NCBI GenBank assembly: GCA_948934525.1
Contig: CAQZSK010000003.1
Coordinates: 109,246-173,245, forward strand
Length of the DNA: 64,000 nucleotides
Direction: 5' to 3'
From: an uncultured Clostridia bacterium
Lineage (GTDB): Bacteria; Bacillota; Clostridia; TANB77; CAG-508
Position numbers and translations under genes: made by a program
The notes under the pieces: generated by a model
The model's database searches: none
Told to the model about the DNA's origin: nothing
The model's input: the letters and a program-made list of their open reading frames with translations, nothing else
Shown here: piece after piece, positions 15,173 to 24,888 of the stretch
Numbering within the stretch: the stretch's first letter is position 1
Layout of the letters: each line of letters starts with the position of its first letter

Positions 15173-18100
15173 TTAAATTACATATTTTTTAATTAAGAAG
15201 ATTCCTCCTGCTAGAATAGTAGTACAGCTTAATACTAACATTGCATAAGTTGGGCTATTACCTGTTGCTGGTGATAATAATACTGGTGCTCTATCTATAT
15301 CGTCTTCTCCTTTTACTTTGTTGCCTGGAGTTGAATCAATATCTGGTGAATCGAACTCATTTTCATCTTTGCTAATTTCTGCCCAGTTTACTTTCTCACC
15401 CATGTTATTCTTACCATTAATCCAAGTTAGTACAATATCTACTGTTGCACTTTCCCCTGGTTGTAATAATGTATCTTTTAATTGATCTGTTGTTACTCTT
15501 CCATCTTTTTCTTTCCACTTTGGATTATCTTTTGCTACAAATTTTAATCCTTCTGGAATATAATCTTCTAATTCTTTTGCATAACCTGCAATCTCACCTT
15601 CATTGGTTACTTTAATGTTAAATCTAAATTTAACTGTTGTTTTATTAATTTTTCCATTTTGAATTTCTACCTTCATTGGTGGCTCTGGATTTTCATCTCC
15701 AGTATGACCAGATTTTGTTACTGTTGTTTTTCCATCTACTGTTACTATCGCTTCTGTTACCCATTTCTTTAAACTTAGGTCAAAGTATTTTACTTTAATC
15801 TTTTCAATATCTTGGTCATCTTCGCCTTCATTCCATTCATCTGGAACTGAGTCAATATCATCTACAGGTTTGTTTTCTTCATCTCTATCATCAGAAATTT
15901 GTGCTTGATTAATGATAATTCTATCTGATGTATTTGGTTCTGTTACCTTGAAAGCTATTTTGATATCTCTATAATCAGGCATTGTCATTACATCTGGATT
16001 AAATGCACTAATTAAGTTTTCTTTTTCTGTTTTTTCCTTTTCCTTTGATAAGAAGTCTGTTTCTATATATTTTGCTTCTGATACCTCTTGTGTTTGTGTT
16101 CCATCTTCTTTATACATTTTCCATAAGAATGCTGTATTAATACTATGTTCTGGTAAAAATTCTAATCCGTCTGGTATATCGTCTTTTACTTTATTTGCAT
16201 ATCCTGCTATGTTTCCTTCATTGAAAATTCTTAAAGTATAAATAACAGTATTTCCATTTGCTACATCTACTGGTTCCTTTGTATGTTCATAACTATAATC
16301 ATTTCCATTTTTAATAAATACTGGTGCACGATTCGTAATATCTGTAGTTGTTTCTCCATTTATAACACCTGTAATGAACTTTCTTAAAGCTAAGTCAAAG
16401 ATTTTTAACTCTAATTTTTCAAAATCATCATCATCTTGTTGTCCTGGTATATATGGAATTTCACTTTCAATTTCTGGATCTTTATATGCTGGTAAAGTTT
16501 CATCTGTTGGAAGAACTACCTTTCCCTCTTCTGGTGCTTGTGAATCTCTATCTGTTACTTCATGTCCTTCACTATCTGTAAATTCACTAATTTCTGCTAT
16601 ATTTGTAATTTTTTGATATAAGTCAATATTTTCTCTTACCTTACATCTAATCTTCACATCAATATAGTCTAGTGTATCTCCTGCCTGATAAGTAAATGCT
16701 TTTAGTAATACTTTATCATTTCCTTCTCTTCTATCTGCATAAATTAAATCTCTATTAGCTGTTTTCTTTGTCTTTGGAGAAGTAATGTCTGTCTTTACTG
16801 TTCTACCATTTGATCCTTCTACAATTGACCATCCATATTGTTTATTTAATTCGTCATCAATAATGAATTCTAATTGTGGTGGTAAGTGATCTGTAATTTC
16901 ATCAATATAACCATCTACTTGACCTTCATTATATACTCTTAAAGTATAAGTTACAATATCATTATTATGTACTCCTACTGGCTTTTTGGTGTGGTTATAA
17001 TCTGCAGTTAATTTTCCTGCTAGTAGTGGTGCTACATCTACTCTTGGTTCTCTGCTTGGTAAATTATATGATTTTCCTGTAGTAGGATTTTTAATATCAC
17101 TAATAAATTTTCTTAAAGCCAAATCAAATTGTTTTTCTACTTTTGGTAATAACTTCAATTCTTCAAAGTCATCATCATCTTGATAATCGTTTGGCTCATT
17201 ACCATAATTATTAATTTGATCAGGTGTTAAACTTCCTGGTTTAGAATCGCGGTCAGTTAAATTATCTCCTTCTTTGCCATTTTCATCTTTATGTCCTGTT
17301 ATTTCTGCAACATTTTTTAAGCTTCTTTGTGTTGCTCCTGGAGTTGCTATTACTTCACATTCAATTTGTAGATCTTCATAATCTAAGTTTGTTCCATCAA
17401 ATGCATTTAGCTTTTTATTTTCACTTGCCAAATAATTAGTTACAATTGTTTTTCCATCGCCTTTTGGATTTGCCCAACCATAATTAGTATTTATTGTACT
17501 TTGCGCAGCTGGTACAAATTTTAATCCTTCTGGTAAGTAATCGGTCACCTGTGTTGCCCATCCAGCAACTTCTCCTTCATTATAAACACGGATAGTATAA
17601 ACTACTTTATCACCAGTTTTAACTGTTAATGCATCTTTTCTATGTTCTTTCTTAGCAGTTGTATTGTTACACCCAGTTGCTTGTTTATTTGCTAAATTTT
17701 GTAATTCTGTTGGGGTAATAGTTGGAACTCTACTATCAGCTCCTGTTAATGTTTTTCCATTAATAGCTGTAATAAATTTTCTTAAAGCTAAGTCAAATCG
17801 TTTTTCTACTTCTTTTTGTGCACTAATTTCATCACTAATTGGATGATATCCCTTTTCTACTTGTACTACTGGTTGGTCTCTTAAAGGATTTGGACTTTTT
17901 ACTGACCAATAATTAACAGTAGTATCATAGTAATTTCCAGCAATACTCATTTTAATATTACTTGCATTAGTTGTAGCTGGTATGGAAATATAGAAAATTT
18001 TATTTTTTCCTACCATATTTTTAATAGTTGTTCCTGCTGCCATCTCATTTTTATTATTATCTAAATATTTAACATCTGTAATTGTTGCTCCATTTCCATC

Positions 18101-19042
18101 TGTAAAGTTAGCTGTTAATGTATAAGTAATATTTCTAATTTCATCTATTTGGAATGGACCTACAATATATCTATCATTTTTTGTTTCAACTGATGGATCT
18201 GTTTTTCTTAGTACTACTGGACTAGAATTATCACCATCTGTTTGGTAATTATAATTAAATCCTGCTTGTTTTGGTGTTTTTGTTAAGTAATCAAATAATG
18301 CATTCATAGCATGTATTCTAGCATTGTCTTCATCATCATTAGAATTAAGTGAGCTATAGGTACCATCTTGATATCCTAATTGAATAGTTGGATTATTTTC
18401 TACATGATAATCATCATTATTGGTATAGTACCACACTGCTAATTGTTGAATAGCGTCTATATCATCATTATTTAAGTTATCTACTAATCTATCATGAATA
18501 TCACTAGTGTTTGTATATATATTAGGATATTTTGCTGCATAAGCTTCTACTGCTTCTAATAAAGCAACTTTACTATCTTCTGCTGCTTTTCTATCTTCAG
18601 TAGATGCATTATTTTTAGCTGGTATATAACATTGGTCTAATACCCACATTAATCTTTCATAATCTTTATTAGGAGCTGTATCATAGATAAGAGATAAAGC
18701 TGTGCGATATTCAGAAGTAATACTACTTGGTTTTTTCATATCAAAAACTTCAGTATATTCTGCTGGTGCTGTATCTGAATCCATAGAACTAGAACCAAAG
18801 CCTGGTCCACCTTTAATACAATAAAAAGTTTCATTTATATTTTCTTTTGTATTATAAATTTTCCAAATGTATTTGGTTGAATTGTTAACTACTTTATAAC
18901 CATATCCTGAACTTCTAACAGGTTTAATATTTAATGTTTTTCCATTAATTGCTGTCATAGCTTGAACACTACTAGATATTCCTAATATACTAGCAGCAGC
19001 CAGAGTTAATGTAGTTAATAAAATCCCTTTTTTTAGTTTCAT
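15173..19042 (-). CDS. large thioester-domain adhesin with repeats and wall anchor
   Basis: 1289-residue surface protein. A signal peptide (1-28) precedes a thioester domain: FYCIKGG with Cys75 and QQLAVW with Gln200 are the residues expected to form the internal thioester that binds host targets covalently. About four repeats follow, each opening FDLALRKFI and containing DYLPEGLKFV-like and DRDSxP segments, typical of DUF11 or isopeptide-type stalk modules. The C-terminus has SPATGNS, a hydrophobic helix and KKYVI, a sortase-type signal close to LPxTG. No CGG codon occurs in nearly 1300 codons. Confidence 0.88.
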   Translation of the reverse strand: MKLKKGILLTTLTLAAASILGISSSVQAMTAINGKTLNIKPVRSSGYGYKVVNNSTKYIWKIYNTKENINETFYCIKGGPGFGSSSMDSDTAPAEYTEVFDMKKPSSITSEYRTALSLIYDTAPNKDYERLMWVLDQCYIPAKNNASTEDRKAAEDSKVALLEAVEAYAAKYPNIYTNTSDIHDRLVDNLNNDDIDAIQQLAVWYYTNNDDYHVENNPTIQLGYQDGTYSSLNSNDDEDNARIHAMNALFDYLTKTPKQAGFNYNYQTDGDNSSPVVLRKTDPSVETKNDRYIVGPFQIDEIRNITYTLTANFTDGNGATITDVKYLDNNKNEMAAGTTIKNMVGKNKIFYISIPATTNASNIKMSIAGNYYDTTVNYWSVKSPNPLRDQPVVQVEKGYHPISDEISAQKEVEKRFDLALRKFITAINGKTLTGADSRVPTITPTELQNLANKQATGCNNTTAKKEHRKDALTVKTGDKVVYTIRVYNEGEVAGWATQVTDYLPEGLKFVPAAQSTINTNYGWANPKGDGKTIVTNYLASENKKLNAFDGTNLDYEDLQIECEVIATPGATQRSLKNVAEITGHKDENGKEGDNLTDRDSKPGSLTPDQINNYGNEPNDYQDDDDFEELKLLPKVEKQFDLALRKFISDIKNPTTGKSYNLPSREPRVDVAPLLAGKLTADYNHTKKPVGVHNNDIVTYTLRVYNEGQVDGYIDEITDHLPPQLEFIIDDELNKQYGWSIVEGSNGRTVKTDITSPKTKKTANRDLIYADRREGNDKVLLKAFTYQAGDTLDYIDVKIRCKVRENIDLYQKITNIAEISEFTDSEGHEVTDRDSQAPEEGKVVLPTDETLPAYKDPEIESEIPYIPGQQDDDDFEKLELKIFDLALRKFITGVINGETTTDITNRAPVFIKNGNDYSYEHTKEPVDVANGNTVIYTLRIFNEGNIAGYANKVKDDIPDGLEFLPEHSINTAFLWKMYKEDGTQTQEVSEAKYIETDFLSKEKEKTEKENLISAFNPDVMTMPDYRDIKIAFKVTEPNTSDRIIINQAQISDDRDEENKPVDDIDSVPDEWNEGEDDQDIEKIKVKYFDLSLKKWVTEAIVTVDGKTTVTKSGHTGDENPEPPMKVEIQNGKINKTTVKFRFNIKVTNEGEIAGYAKELEDYIPEGLKFVAKDNPKWKEKDGRVTTDQLKDTLLQPGESATVDIVLTWINGKNNMGEKVNWAEISKDENEFDSPDIDSTPGNKVKGEDDIDRAPVLLSPATGNSPTYAMLVLSCTTILAGGIFLIKKYVI

Positions 19043-19078
19043 TTTTCTACCTTCCTTTTTACCTAATACCTTATTCTT

Positions 19079-19107
19079 ATTTTACTTTGGTAAATCTATC
19101 TTGTCAA
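19079..19107 (-). promoter_or_regulatory. promoter of the thioester adhesin
   Basis: On the minus strand TTGACA (19102-19107), 17-base spacer, TAAAAT (19079-19084), about 40 bases before the start; AAGGAAGG serves as ribosome site. Confidence 0.75.
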
Positions 19108-19227
19108 TAGCAGTATTTTCCTGCTTTTTGCTCCTTTTCTTTAACACTTTTTTAAGCCTTACGGAAATTGTTTTCTTGGAGTTTAATTTTTTTCTAAGCA
19201 TTATATTACAATTATATTACATTTTTG

Positions 19228-19521
19228 TCACTTTTTCAATACTTTCAAGGCATTTATTGGCTTTTTGTTAGTATTCCGTAAGAACTTTGACTTATTTTTT
19301 CTTTCCTTTTCAAGCATTTTTTGAAGTGAGCTCATATACTTATCTTTATCTTGATACATTCTAACTGCTTTGCATATTAAACAGTTTTTCTTTCTAACCC
19401 ATTTTGTTACATCAGAAACTGTTGGAATGTTGAAATGTTTAGCAGTATATTGATATCCATAATTTCCTTCTATACAAAACATAACCACTTTTAATTTAAA
19501 TTCAGCTGAATATTTACTCAT
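19228..19521 (-). pseudogene. IS3-family OrfA fragment
   Basis: 97 residues starting MSKYSAEFKLKVVMFCIEGN with a helix-turn-helix (YTAKHFNIPTVSDVTKWVRK), the N-terminal part of IS3/IS150-type OrfA. The second half is degraded and no OrfB follows. An in-frame CGG occurs at 19276-19278 near the 3' end; shifting there reaches a stop within eight codons. Because the gene is a remnant, this CGG neither supports nor refutes the frameshift rule. It marks past insertion activity next to the surface-protein gene. Confidence 0.6.
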
Positions 19522-19664
19522 AAAAAATGAACCCTCCATATTAAACATTTTTTGCCTAATATTTTGGATTCAGTTTACTAGTAGCTCCACTCTAGTGAAA
19601 ATTCACTTTATCCTGTGATTACTCACATCCTAAAGATAAAAATTGTTCTCATCAGTGTTCAGAA

Positions 19665-21496
19665 CTACGGTCTATAAAGTGTAGTTCTAAACGAATAATT
19701 ACTTCCAGAAGTGCCCACATTGTTGACACTACGGACAGACGCGTAGTAGCTTCCGATGTTGCTGTAATTACCTCCCCTAGCAGTACAAGGACCAGCAGAA
19801 GCTGTACAGGTTTCTGTATTCCATTCTACGCAGTTAGAAGATATATCATAAATATTACATACCTTGTCTCTGGATTTTCCTGTATTTAATTTTGTGGTAT
19901 TTTTTGAATTCTGGCTAGCATATCCTGCATGTCCAGATTTCTCTATAAACACAATGGCTGTATCCCATGCATATGAATTTACTAAATCACTTTGATAGGT
20001 TCCACTTGCTTTCAAATTTCGTGCTTCTTTTGATGCAATTGACTGTGTAACATTTCCCCATGCTTCTTCATCATATCTTGATTTTGTGCCTGAATTATTA
20101 CTTGCTTCATATCTTCCAAACCAATAGCCTCCATCTATAATAGCATTGTCGATAAACGTTTTTAAATCCTTTGCATGTGCATTACTTTCAGTTTGATTAA
20201 TTGACTCTTGGAATTTAGGACCAATTAAAATTTTCTCTGAATAATTAGCCTGAGTTTGTACTGGTGTTTCTGGAATTGGTTGGTCTTTTGCAAAAGCATA
20301 TCTTCCTAGTGTTACCGTAAATACTGTCGTGCCTGATTTTTTTATATCTCCTACTGGTATCCATACGAATTGATTTCCTTCATTATCTTGTGCTACTAGT
20401 CCTCCTGTTACTTTGTTAACATTTTCACTAGTTCCTACTGCATAGCCATCTGGTATCTTAGCTACATTTCCATCACTATCTGTATAGGATACTGAACCTT
20501 CATTTGTCTTTCCAAACAATTCACTTGTTATTTTACATTCTGCTGTTTTATTACTTCCGTCTTTTGTTGTTGCTGTTATGGTTACTTCTCCGCCCTTTTG
20601 TTCCTGCTTTTACTAATCCATTTTCATCTACTGTTGCAACCTCTGGATTACTACTTTTCCATGTTACTTCCTTTTCTGTTACATTACTTGGTTCAATAGT
20701 TGCTACTAATTGTTTATCATGTATCCAAGATTCTCCTCCTGTTACAACATATTCTGTTTCATTTAATGTAATACCTGTTGCTAGCACTGGCTCTACTACT
20801 TTTACGGTACATGTTTTGGTATAACTTCCATAGGTTACTGTTACAACCGTTTCTCCTTCTGTTTCTGTTGATGTTACTTCTATAATATTATTACTTCCTG
20901 CCTTTACGCTTGCTATTGCGATCTCTGCTTCGCTACTAACAACTGTTAGGGTTGTTGTACTTCCTTCCCCATTTTCTGCTTCAAAATCTTCTTTCGTTAA
21001 GTTTGAAGGTTCTCTATTTATTGTGATAAATCCTTTTGTACTATGCATTTGATAGTATTTTCCTTGTACTTCTACATAGTAAATAAATGGTTCTTCTACT
21101 CCTTCATATGTTACTTTGATTTCTGCTGTCTTACTTTTTCCTATTGTCATGTTTTCTTTGTCTAAACTAATTCCTGTGATATCTTCCGCCGAAACAGCTA
21201 TTTGCTTGATTGTGTAGCCTTCTGTTTTTAACTGTTCTATAACTTGACTCGTTTCAACTTTTATTTTCATATTACTACTTGCATTTTCCATTAGCTTATC
21301 TGAATAAATCAATTGAGCTCTTTCTTCTATTTTTGCTATCTCTGTTTGTGCCTTAGACTTTGTTGCTTGCTTAAATACGCTATTATCTCCCATCACATAA
21401 GTAATGGTAATTCCTGCTAAGATTAATAATACTACAATGGTTACTACTAAAGCAACAAGTGTTATACCGTCTATTTTCTGCTTTTGTATTCTTCAT
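19665..21496 (-). CDS. pilin-signal / BIG2 / FGE-like surface protein, complete copy, two CGG +1 sites
   Basis: 609 residues when read through two CGGs. Start ATG 21496 follows AGGAGG by seven bases. Codons 1-9 (MKNTKAENR) lead to CGG at 21467-21469; skipping C gives GITLVALVVTIVVLLILAGI, a type IV pilin-like class III signal with Gly before the cleavage point. After 292 codons with BIG2-type Ig domains (WKSSNPEVATVDENGLVKAG), CGG at 20590-20592 is skipped to give GEVTITATTKDG. The last 308 residues form a formylglycine-generating-enzyme-like (lectin-type) domain ending RGGNYSNIGSYY...FRTTLYRP. Spacing is exact: 27, 876 and 927 bases. Probably surface-exposed; the C-terminal tip is hypervariable among paralogs. 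Confidence 0.85.
20505..21396 (-). repeat. long repeat shared with 33509-34404
   Basis: About 890 bases coding the Ig-like part are almost identical to the copy at 33.5-34.4 kb, including the CGGA site. Flanking parts diverge, which points to recent gene conversion or duplication. Confidence 0.8.
20590..20592 (-). other. CGGA +1 frameshift site in the complete FGE-like gene
   Basis: Zero frame GGG CGG AGA; productive reading GGG (C) GGA GAA, Gly-Gly-Glu, joining the Ig domain to the FGE-like domain. Confidence 0.85.
21467..21469 (-). other. CGGT +1 frameshift site at the pilin-signal glycine
   Basis: Zero frame AGA CGG TAT; productive reading AGA (C) GGT ATA, Arg-Gly-Ile, creating the canonical G-ITLVAL pilin signal. 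Confidence 0.85.
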
Positions 21497-21715
21497 TTTT
21501 TTCCTCCTTTTTCTTTAGTATTTACTCTTTTGTTCATTTTATACTAACACATTAGTTATAACATATTGTTTTTAGCCATGTCAATATATGTCATATTTTT
21601 GACTAAAAGTGAGCTTCTTTTACACCGGCACTAATTTATGTTAGTGCCTTTTATGAAGAAGTTGAAAAAATGATTTGCTGTGGCTTTCTTGACAAATCCG
21701 CAATTTTTCCTATAC

Positions 21716-21742
21716 AATAAAAAAGAAGCATTCTTATGCTTC
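21716..21742 (-). terminator. terminator of the sensor kinase gene
   Basis: GAAGCAT-AAG-AATGCTTC followed by TTTTTTATTG on the minus strand; the kinase stop codon lies within the hairpin. Confidence 0.75.
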
Positions 21743-23869
21743 TTTTAATTTTTCAAATCCTAGTGTTACTTTAAATAAATCCCCATCTAAATAAATATGA
21801 AATTTTCCACCTTGTAATTCTGTTAGACTTGATGCAATTGAAAGTCCTAATCCGCTTCCCTCTGTATTTCTGGAGCTATCTCCTCTTACAAAACGCTGCA
21901 TCAATTCATCTGTAGTAATGTTTAATTTTTCTTTTGACACATTTTTCATCTGAATAACAATACTAGTTTGCTTTGGAACAACATCTAAGTATACCCTTGA
22001 ACCTTCCATTGCATATTTGGAGGCATTAGAATATAAATTTTCAAGCACACGGTATAAATATCTTCCATCAGCTTGAATAAATACATTTTCTTCTGGAAGT
22101 GTCATAATTTCTTCTAAGTTTCTTTCTTTAAATCTATCCTCAAATTCTCCTGAAACTTGCTTAATTAGTTCATTCACATTAATTTTTTCCATTTTTAGCT
22201 TTATATTACCTGAAGATGCTTTTGACGCTTCTACTAAATCCTCAGTTAATCTCTTCAATCTTTGCGATTTACTATCTAATATTTCTAAGTATTCTCTTGT
22301 TTTTTCATTTGGCATTTCTTCTTTTTTGAGTAAATCTACATAGTTAATAATAGAAGTAAGTGGTGTTTTAATATCATGTGAAACATTCGTAATTAATTCT
22401 GTTTTCTGTCTTTCGTTTTTTAAGCTTTGTTGTATAGCATTTGATAAACCTCCTGCGATATCTTCAATATAAATTGCCATTTGTTTTAATACTCCTGTTA
22501 GCTCATCTGAGTCTAACTCTATATTAGTATTTCCTTCATAAATAGCTTTTAAAGCATCTTGAATATTTTGAAATTGTTTCATTCTCTTAAATAATATGAT
22601 AAATGTTCCTAATCCTAGTCCTGTTAATACCATGAACCAAAAAAACATGGATCCATTATTATAATAATTATAACGAGCATCTATCATGGCCATCGTAGCA
22701 ATTCCACCTGCTAAACAAAAACCTCCATAAGCTAGCACTAATTTAGTTGCAAATTTACGATTATCAAATATTGTTTTTATTCCATGGCCAATCATATAAA
22801 GTAATGTGGTTTTCCAAAGAGTATGTGTTTTCATTCTTTTTACTATAGTCTCTAATAATGATATACCTGCTAAATAAATAATAAGAGATCCTATTACCAC
22901 TCCACTAAAAATAATAGCTCTAATTTCCGAATTGATTGTTACAAAACATCCTATACCTATTCCAGTTGTTATAACTCCTATCATAAAAGCAAATTCTAAA
23001 GGCATTTTATCAAATCCGTTTAAGTGAATTCCTGCTCCTTTTCCTTTTTTTCCAATACCATTTAAAATAATAAGTCCTAATGCTAGTAGTATAGCAATAC
23101 AAAGTGGAATCAAGATTGGTGCTAATGTATTTGCCTTCATTGATAAGTCATAAGTGAATTTTGTAAGTGCATAATCATCTTTATATGGTAACCCATCTAT
23201 TAAAGAAGTATATACTTCCTTAATGTTAGAATTACTCATATTTTTATATTGGCTACTATAACAAATTTCTTCTAAAGATAGGTGAGAAATATTGGTATCT
23301 ACTTTTCCCTTTTGAAAATTCCAATAAATGGAGTTTTCGCTAATCACTTGCTTAATTTTCTCTATACTATCTGTCCTCATTGTGTGTTCTAAATTTGTAA
23401 CAGCAATTCCTTTTTGTATATCTATCATCAAATATTTAAAGTTATTCGTAGTATTTCTATTATAATAAATGGTACCCTTTTTTCCATTGACATCAACATT
23501 TTCTTGTATATCATATCCATAATATTCTACAACACTATAATGCTCATATACCTCATCTTGATACCCTATTGAAACCGATGCATTACTACTAGCTTCTAAC
23601 TGTGCTCCCTCTGTGTTATCCGCAACAGTTGCATTATTCTCTTCTTGATTAGCAAACACAGGAACATAGAAATAGTTGTTAATAGAATTAAAATAATTAT
23701 TAGAAAATAATTTGGTATCATAGTAATTGGTTGTTTCTTCTACTTCAATATCAATATCAATAATGACTAACCCTGTTATACATGCTATTAGAATAAGACC
23801 AAAAAAGGGTGCTAGGAAATAGCAAATATTTTTACTAACTCTTGCCCAACTAATTCTATTTTTTTCCAT
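21734..23869 (-). CDS. membrane sensor histidine kinase
   Basis: 711 residues. One membrane helix near residues 17-37, an extracytoplasmic sensor region to about 245, then several helices (about 250-430), a HAMP-like stretch, and a kinase core: ITNVSHDIKTPLTSIINYVD with the phospho-accepting His, NLYSNASKYA (N box) and GSGLGLSIA (G box). It pairs with the response regulator 37 bases upstream. Signal unknown; its position next to the complete FGE-like gene suggests envelope control. Confidence 0.9.
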   Translation of the reverse strand: MEKNRISWARVSKNICYFLAPFFGLILIACITGLVIIDIDIEVEETTNYYDTKLFSNNYFNSINNYFYVPVFANQEENNATVADNTEGAQLEASSNASVSIGYQDEVYEHYSVVEYYGYDIQENVDVNGKKGTIYYNRNTTNNFKYLMIDIQKGIAVTNLEHTMRTDSIEKIKQVISENSIYWNFQKGKVDTNISHLSLEEICYSSQYKNMSNSNIKEVYTSLIDGLPYKDDYALTKFTYDLSMKANTLAPILIPLCIAILLALGLIILNGIGKKGKGAGIHLNGFDKMPLEFAFMIGVITTGIGIGCFVTINSEIRAIIFSGVVIGSLIIYLAGISLLETIVKRMKTHTLWKTTLLYMIGHGIKTIFDNRKFATKLVLAYGGFCLAGGIATMAMIDARYNYYNNGSMFFWFMVLTGLGLGTFIILFKRMKQFQNIQDALKAIYEGNTNIELDSDELTGVLKQMAIYIEDIAGGLSNAIQQSLKNERQKTELITNVSHDIKTPLTSIINYVDLLKKEEMPNEKTREYLEILDSKSQRLKRLTEDLVEASKASSGNIKLKMEKINVNELIKQVSGEFEDRFKERNLEEIMTLPEENVFIQADGRYLYRVLENLYSNASKYAMEGSRVYLDVVPKQTSIVIQMKNVSKEKLNITTDELMQRFVRGDSSRNTEGSGLGLSIASSLTELQGGKFHIYLDGDLFKVTLGFEKLKEA

Positions 23870-23905
23870 TGTGTCCTCCTTTTTGCATTTTTTCGGCCAC
23901 CTTGC

Positions 23906-24619
23906 CTAATTTGCATCCAAATTTTCAATTTTATAGCCAATCCCCCAAATAACTTTTAAGTATTTTGGTTCTCTTGGGTTAATTTCTATCTTTTCTCTAA
24001 TGTGTCTAATATGTACTGCTATAATGTTTTCTGCTCCATAACATTCTTCTTCCCATACATTTTCATAAATTTGTTCAATAGAATAAACAATCCCTTTATT
24101 TTTAGTTAAAAACTTCAATATATTATATTCTGTTGGAGTTAGTTTTACTTCCTTTCCCTCTACTTCTACTTTTTTAGTATCATCATTAATAATTAAATCT
24201 CCAGAATGATAAATAGATTCTCCTTCTTGCATTTTATCTGCAATAGATCCTAAAGAAGTATATCTTCTGATTTGCGAGTTTACCCTTGCTATTAATTCTA
24301 ATGGATTAAATGGCTTGGTAATATAATCATCTGCACCATTATTTAGTCCCGCAATTTTATCATAATCTTCTGATTTAGCTGAAAGCATAATAATTGGTAT
24401 GGCTTTATCTTTACGAATTAAACTAGCTGTACTAATTCCATCTAATTTTGGCATCATAATATCTAATAACATCAAGTGTATATCTTCTTTCTCTTTTACT
24501 ATTTTGAGAGCTTCCATCCCATTATATGCTTTTAAAATATTATATCCTTCTTTACTTAGATAAATTTCAATTGCATTTACGATTTCTTTATCATCATCTA
24601 CTACTAAAATATTATACAT
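23906..24619 (-). CDS. OmpR/PhoB-family response regulator
   Basis: 237 residues. Receiver domain (ILVVDDDKEI, LLDIMMPKLDG with the phospho-acceptor Asp, KPFNPLEL) and C-terminal winged helix (KLTPTEYNILKFL, ENIIAVHIRHIREKIE, KVIWGIGYKIE). GGGAG precedes the ATG. Transcribed ahead of its kinase. Partner of the sensor at 21.7-23.9 kb. Confidence 0.93.
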   Translation of the reverse strand: MYNILVVDDDKEIVNAIEIYLSKEGYNILKAYNGMEALKIVKEKEDIHLMLLDIMMPKLDGISTASLIRKDKAIPIIMLSAKSEDYDKIAGLNNGADDYITKPFNPLELIARVNSQIRRYTSLGSIADKMQEGESIYHSGDLIINDDTKKVEVEGKEVKLTPTEYNILKFLTKNKGIVYSIEQIYENVWEEECYGAENIIAVHIRHIREKIEINPREPKYLKVIWGIGYKIENLDAN

Positions 24620-24661
24620 TGATTTTCTCCCTTTAAAATTTCGTATCTATTATAGCATATT

Positions 24662-24805
24662 TTTTCAAGTATTTCTATAATATAAATGCAATCTGCGCAA
24701 GGCGAGGCATAGCCGAGCGCCTTCTGTTTCTTCCTTTAATTTGCGTTTAACATAACGAAAGAAACGAATAGAAAAGATAAATGTTGTTATAGAAATACTT
24801 GAAAA
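24662..24805. repeat. MITE-like element with 19-base terminal inverted repeats
   Basis: TTTTCAAGTATTTCTATAA at 24662-24680 is matched exactly in inverse at 24787-24805. Between them is a GC-rich imperfect hairpin (GGCGAGGCATAGCCGAGCGCC) unusual for this AT-rich region. About 144 bases with no coding frame. It lies between the response regulator's upstream region and the exporter gene. Confidence 0.65.
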
Positions 24806-24849
24806 TTCAATATGTATACTATATCACAAACTTCTTAAGAAAAAAGAAA

Positions 24850-24878
24850 GGAAATCATTAAGATTTCCTTAAGTACCT
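24850..24878 (-). terminator. terminator of the AI-2E-type gene
   Basis: AAGGAAATC pairs with GATTTCCTT, followed by TCTTTTTTC on the minus strand, about 15 bases after the stop. Confidence 0.75.
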
Positions 24879-24888
24879 ATGTAACTAT

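Noticed and set aside
19276..19278. In-frame CGG in the IS3 OrfA fragment as a further frameshift site
   Set aside because: Both the zero and +1 readings end soon and the gene is a remnant, so it gives no information either way.
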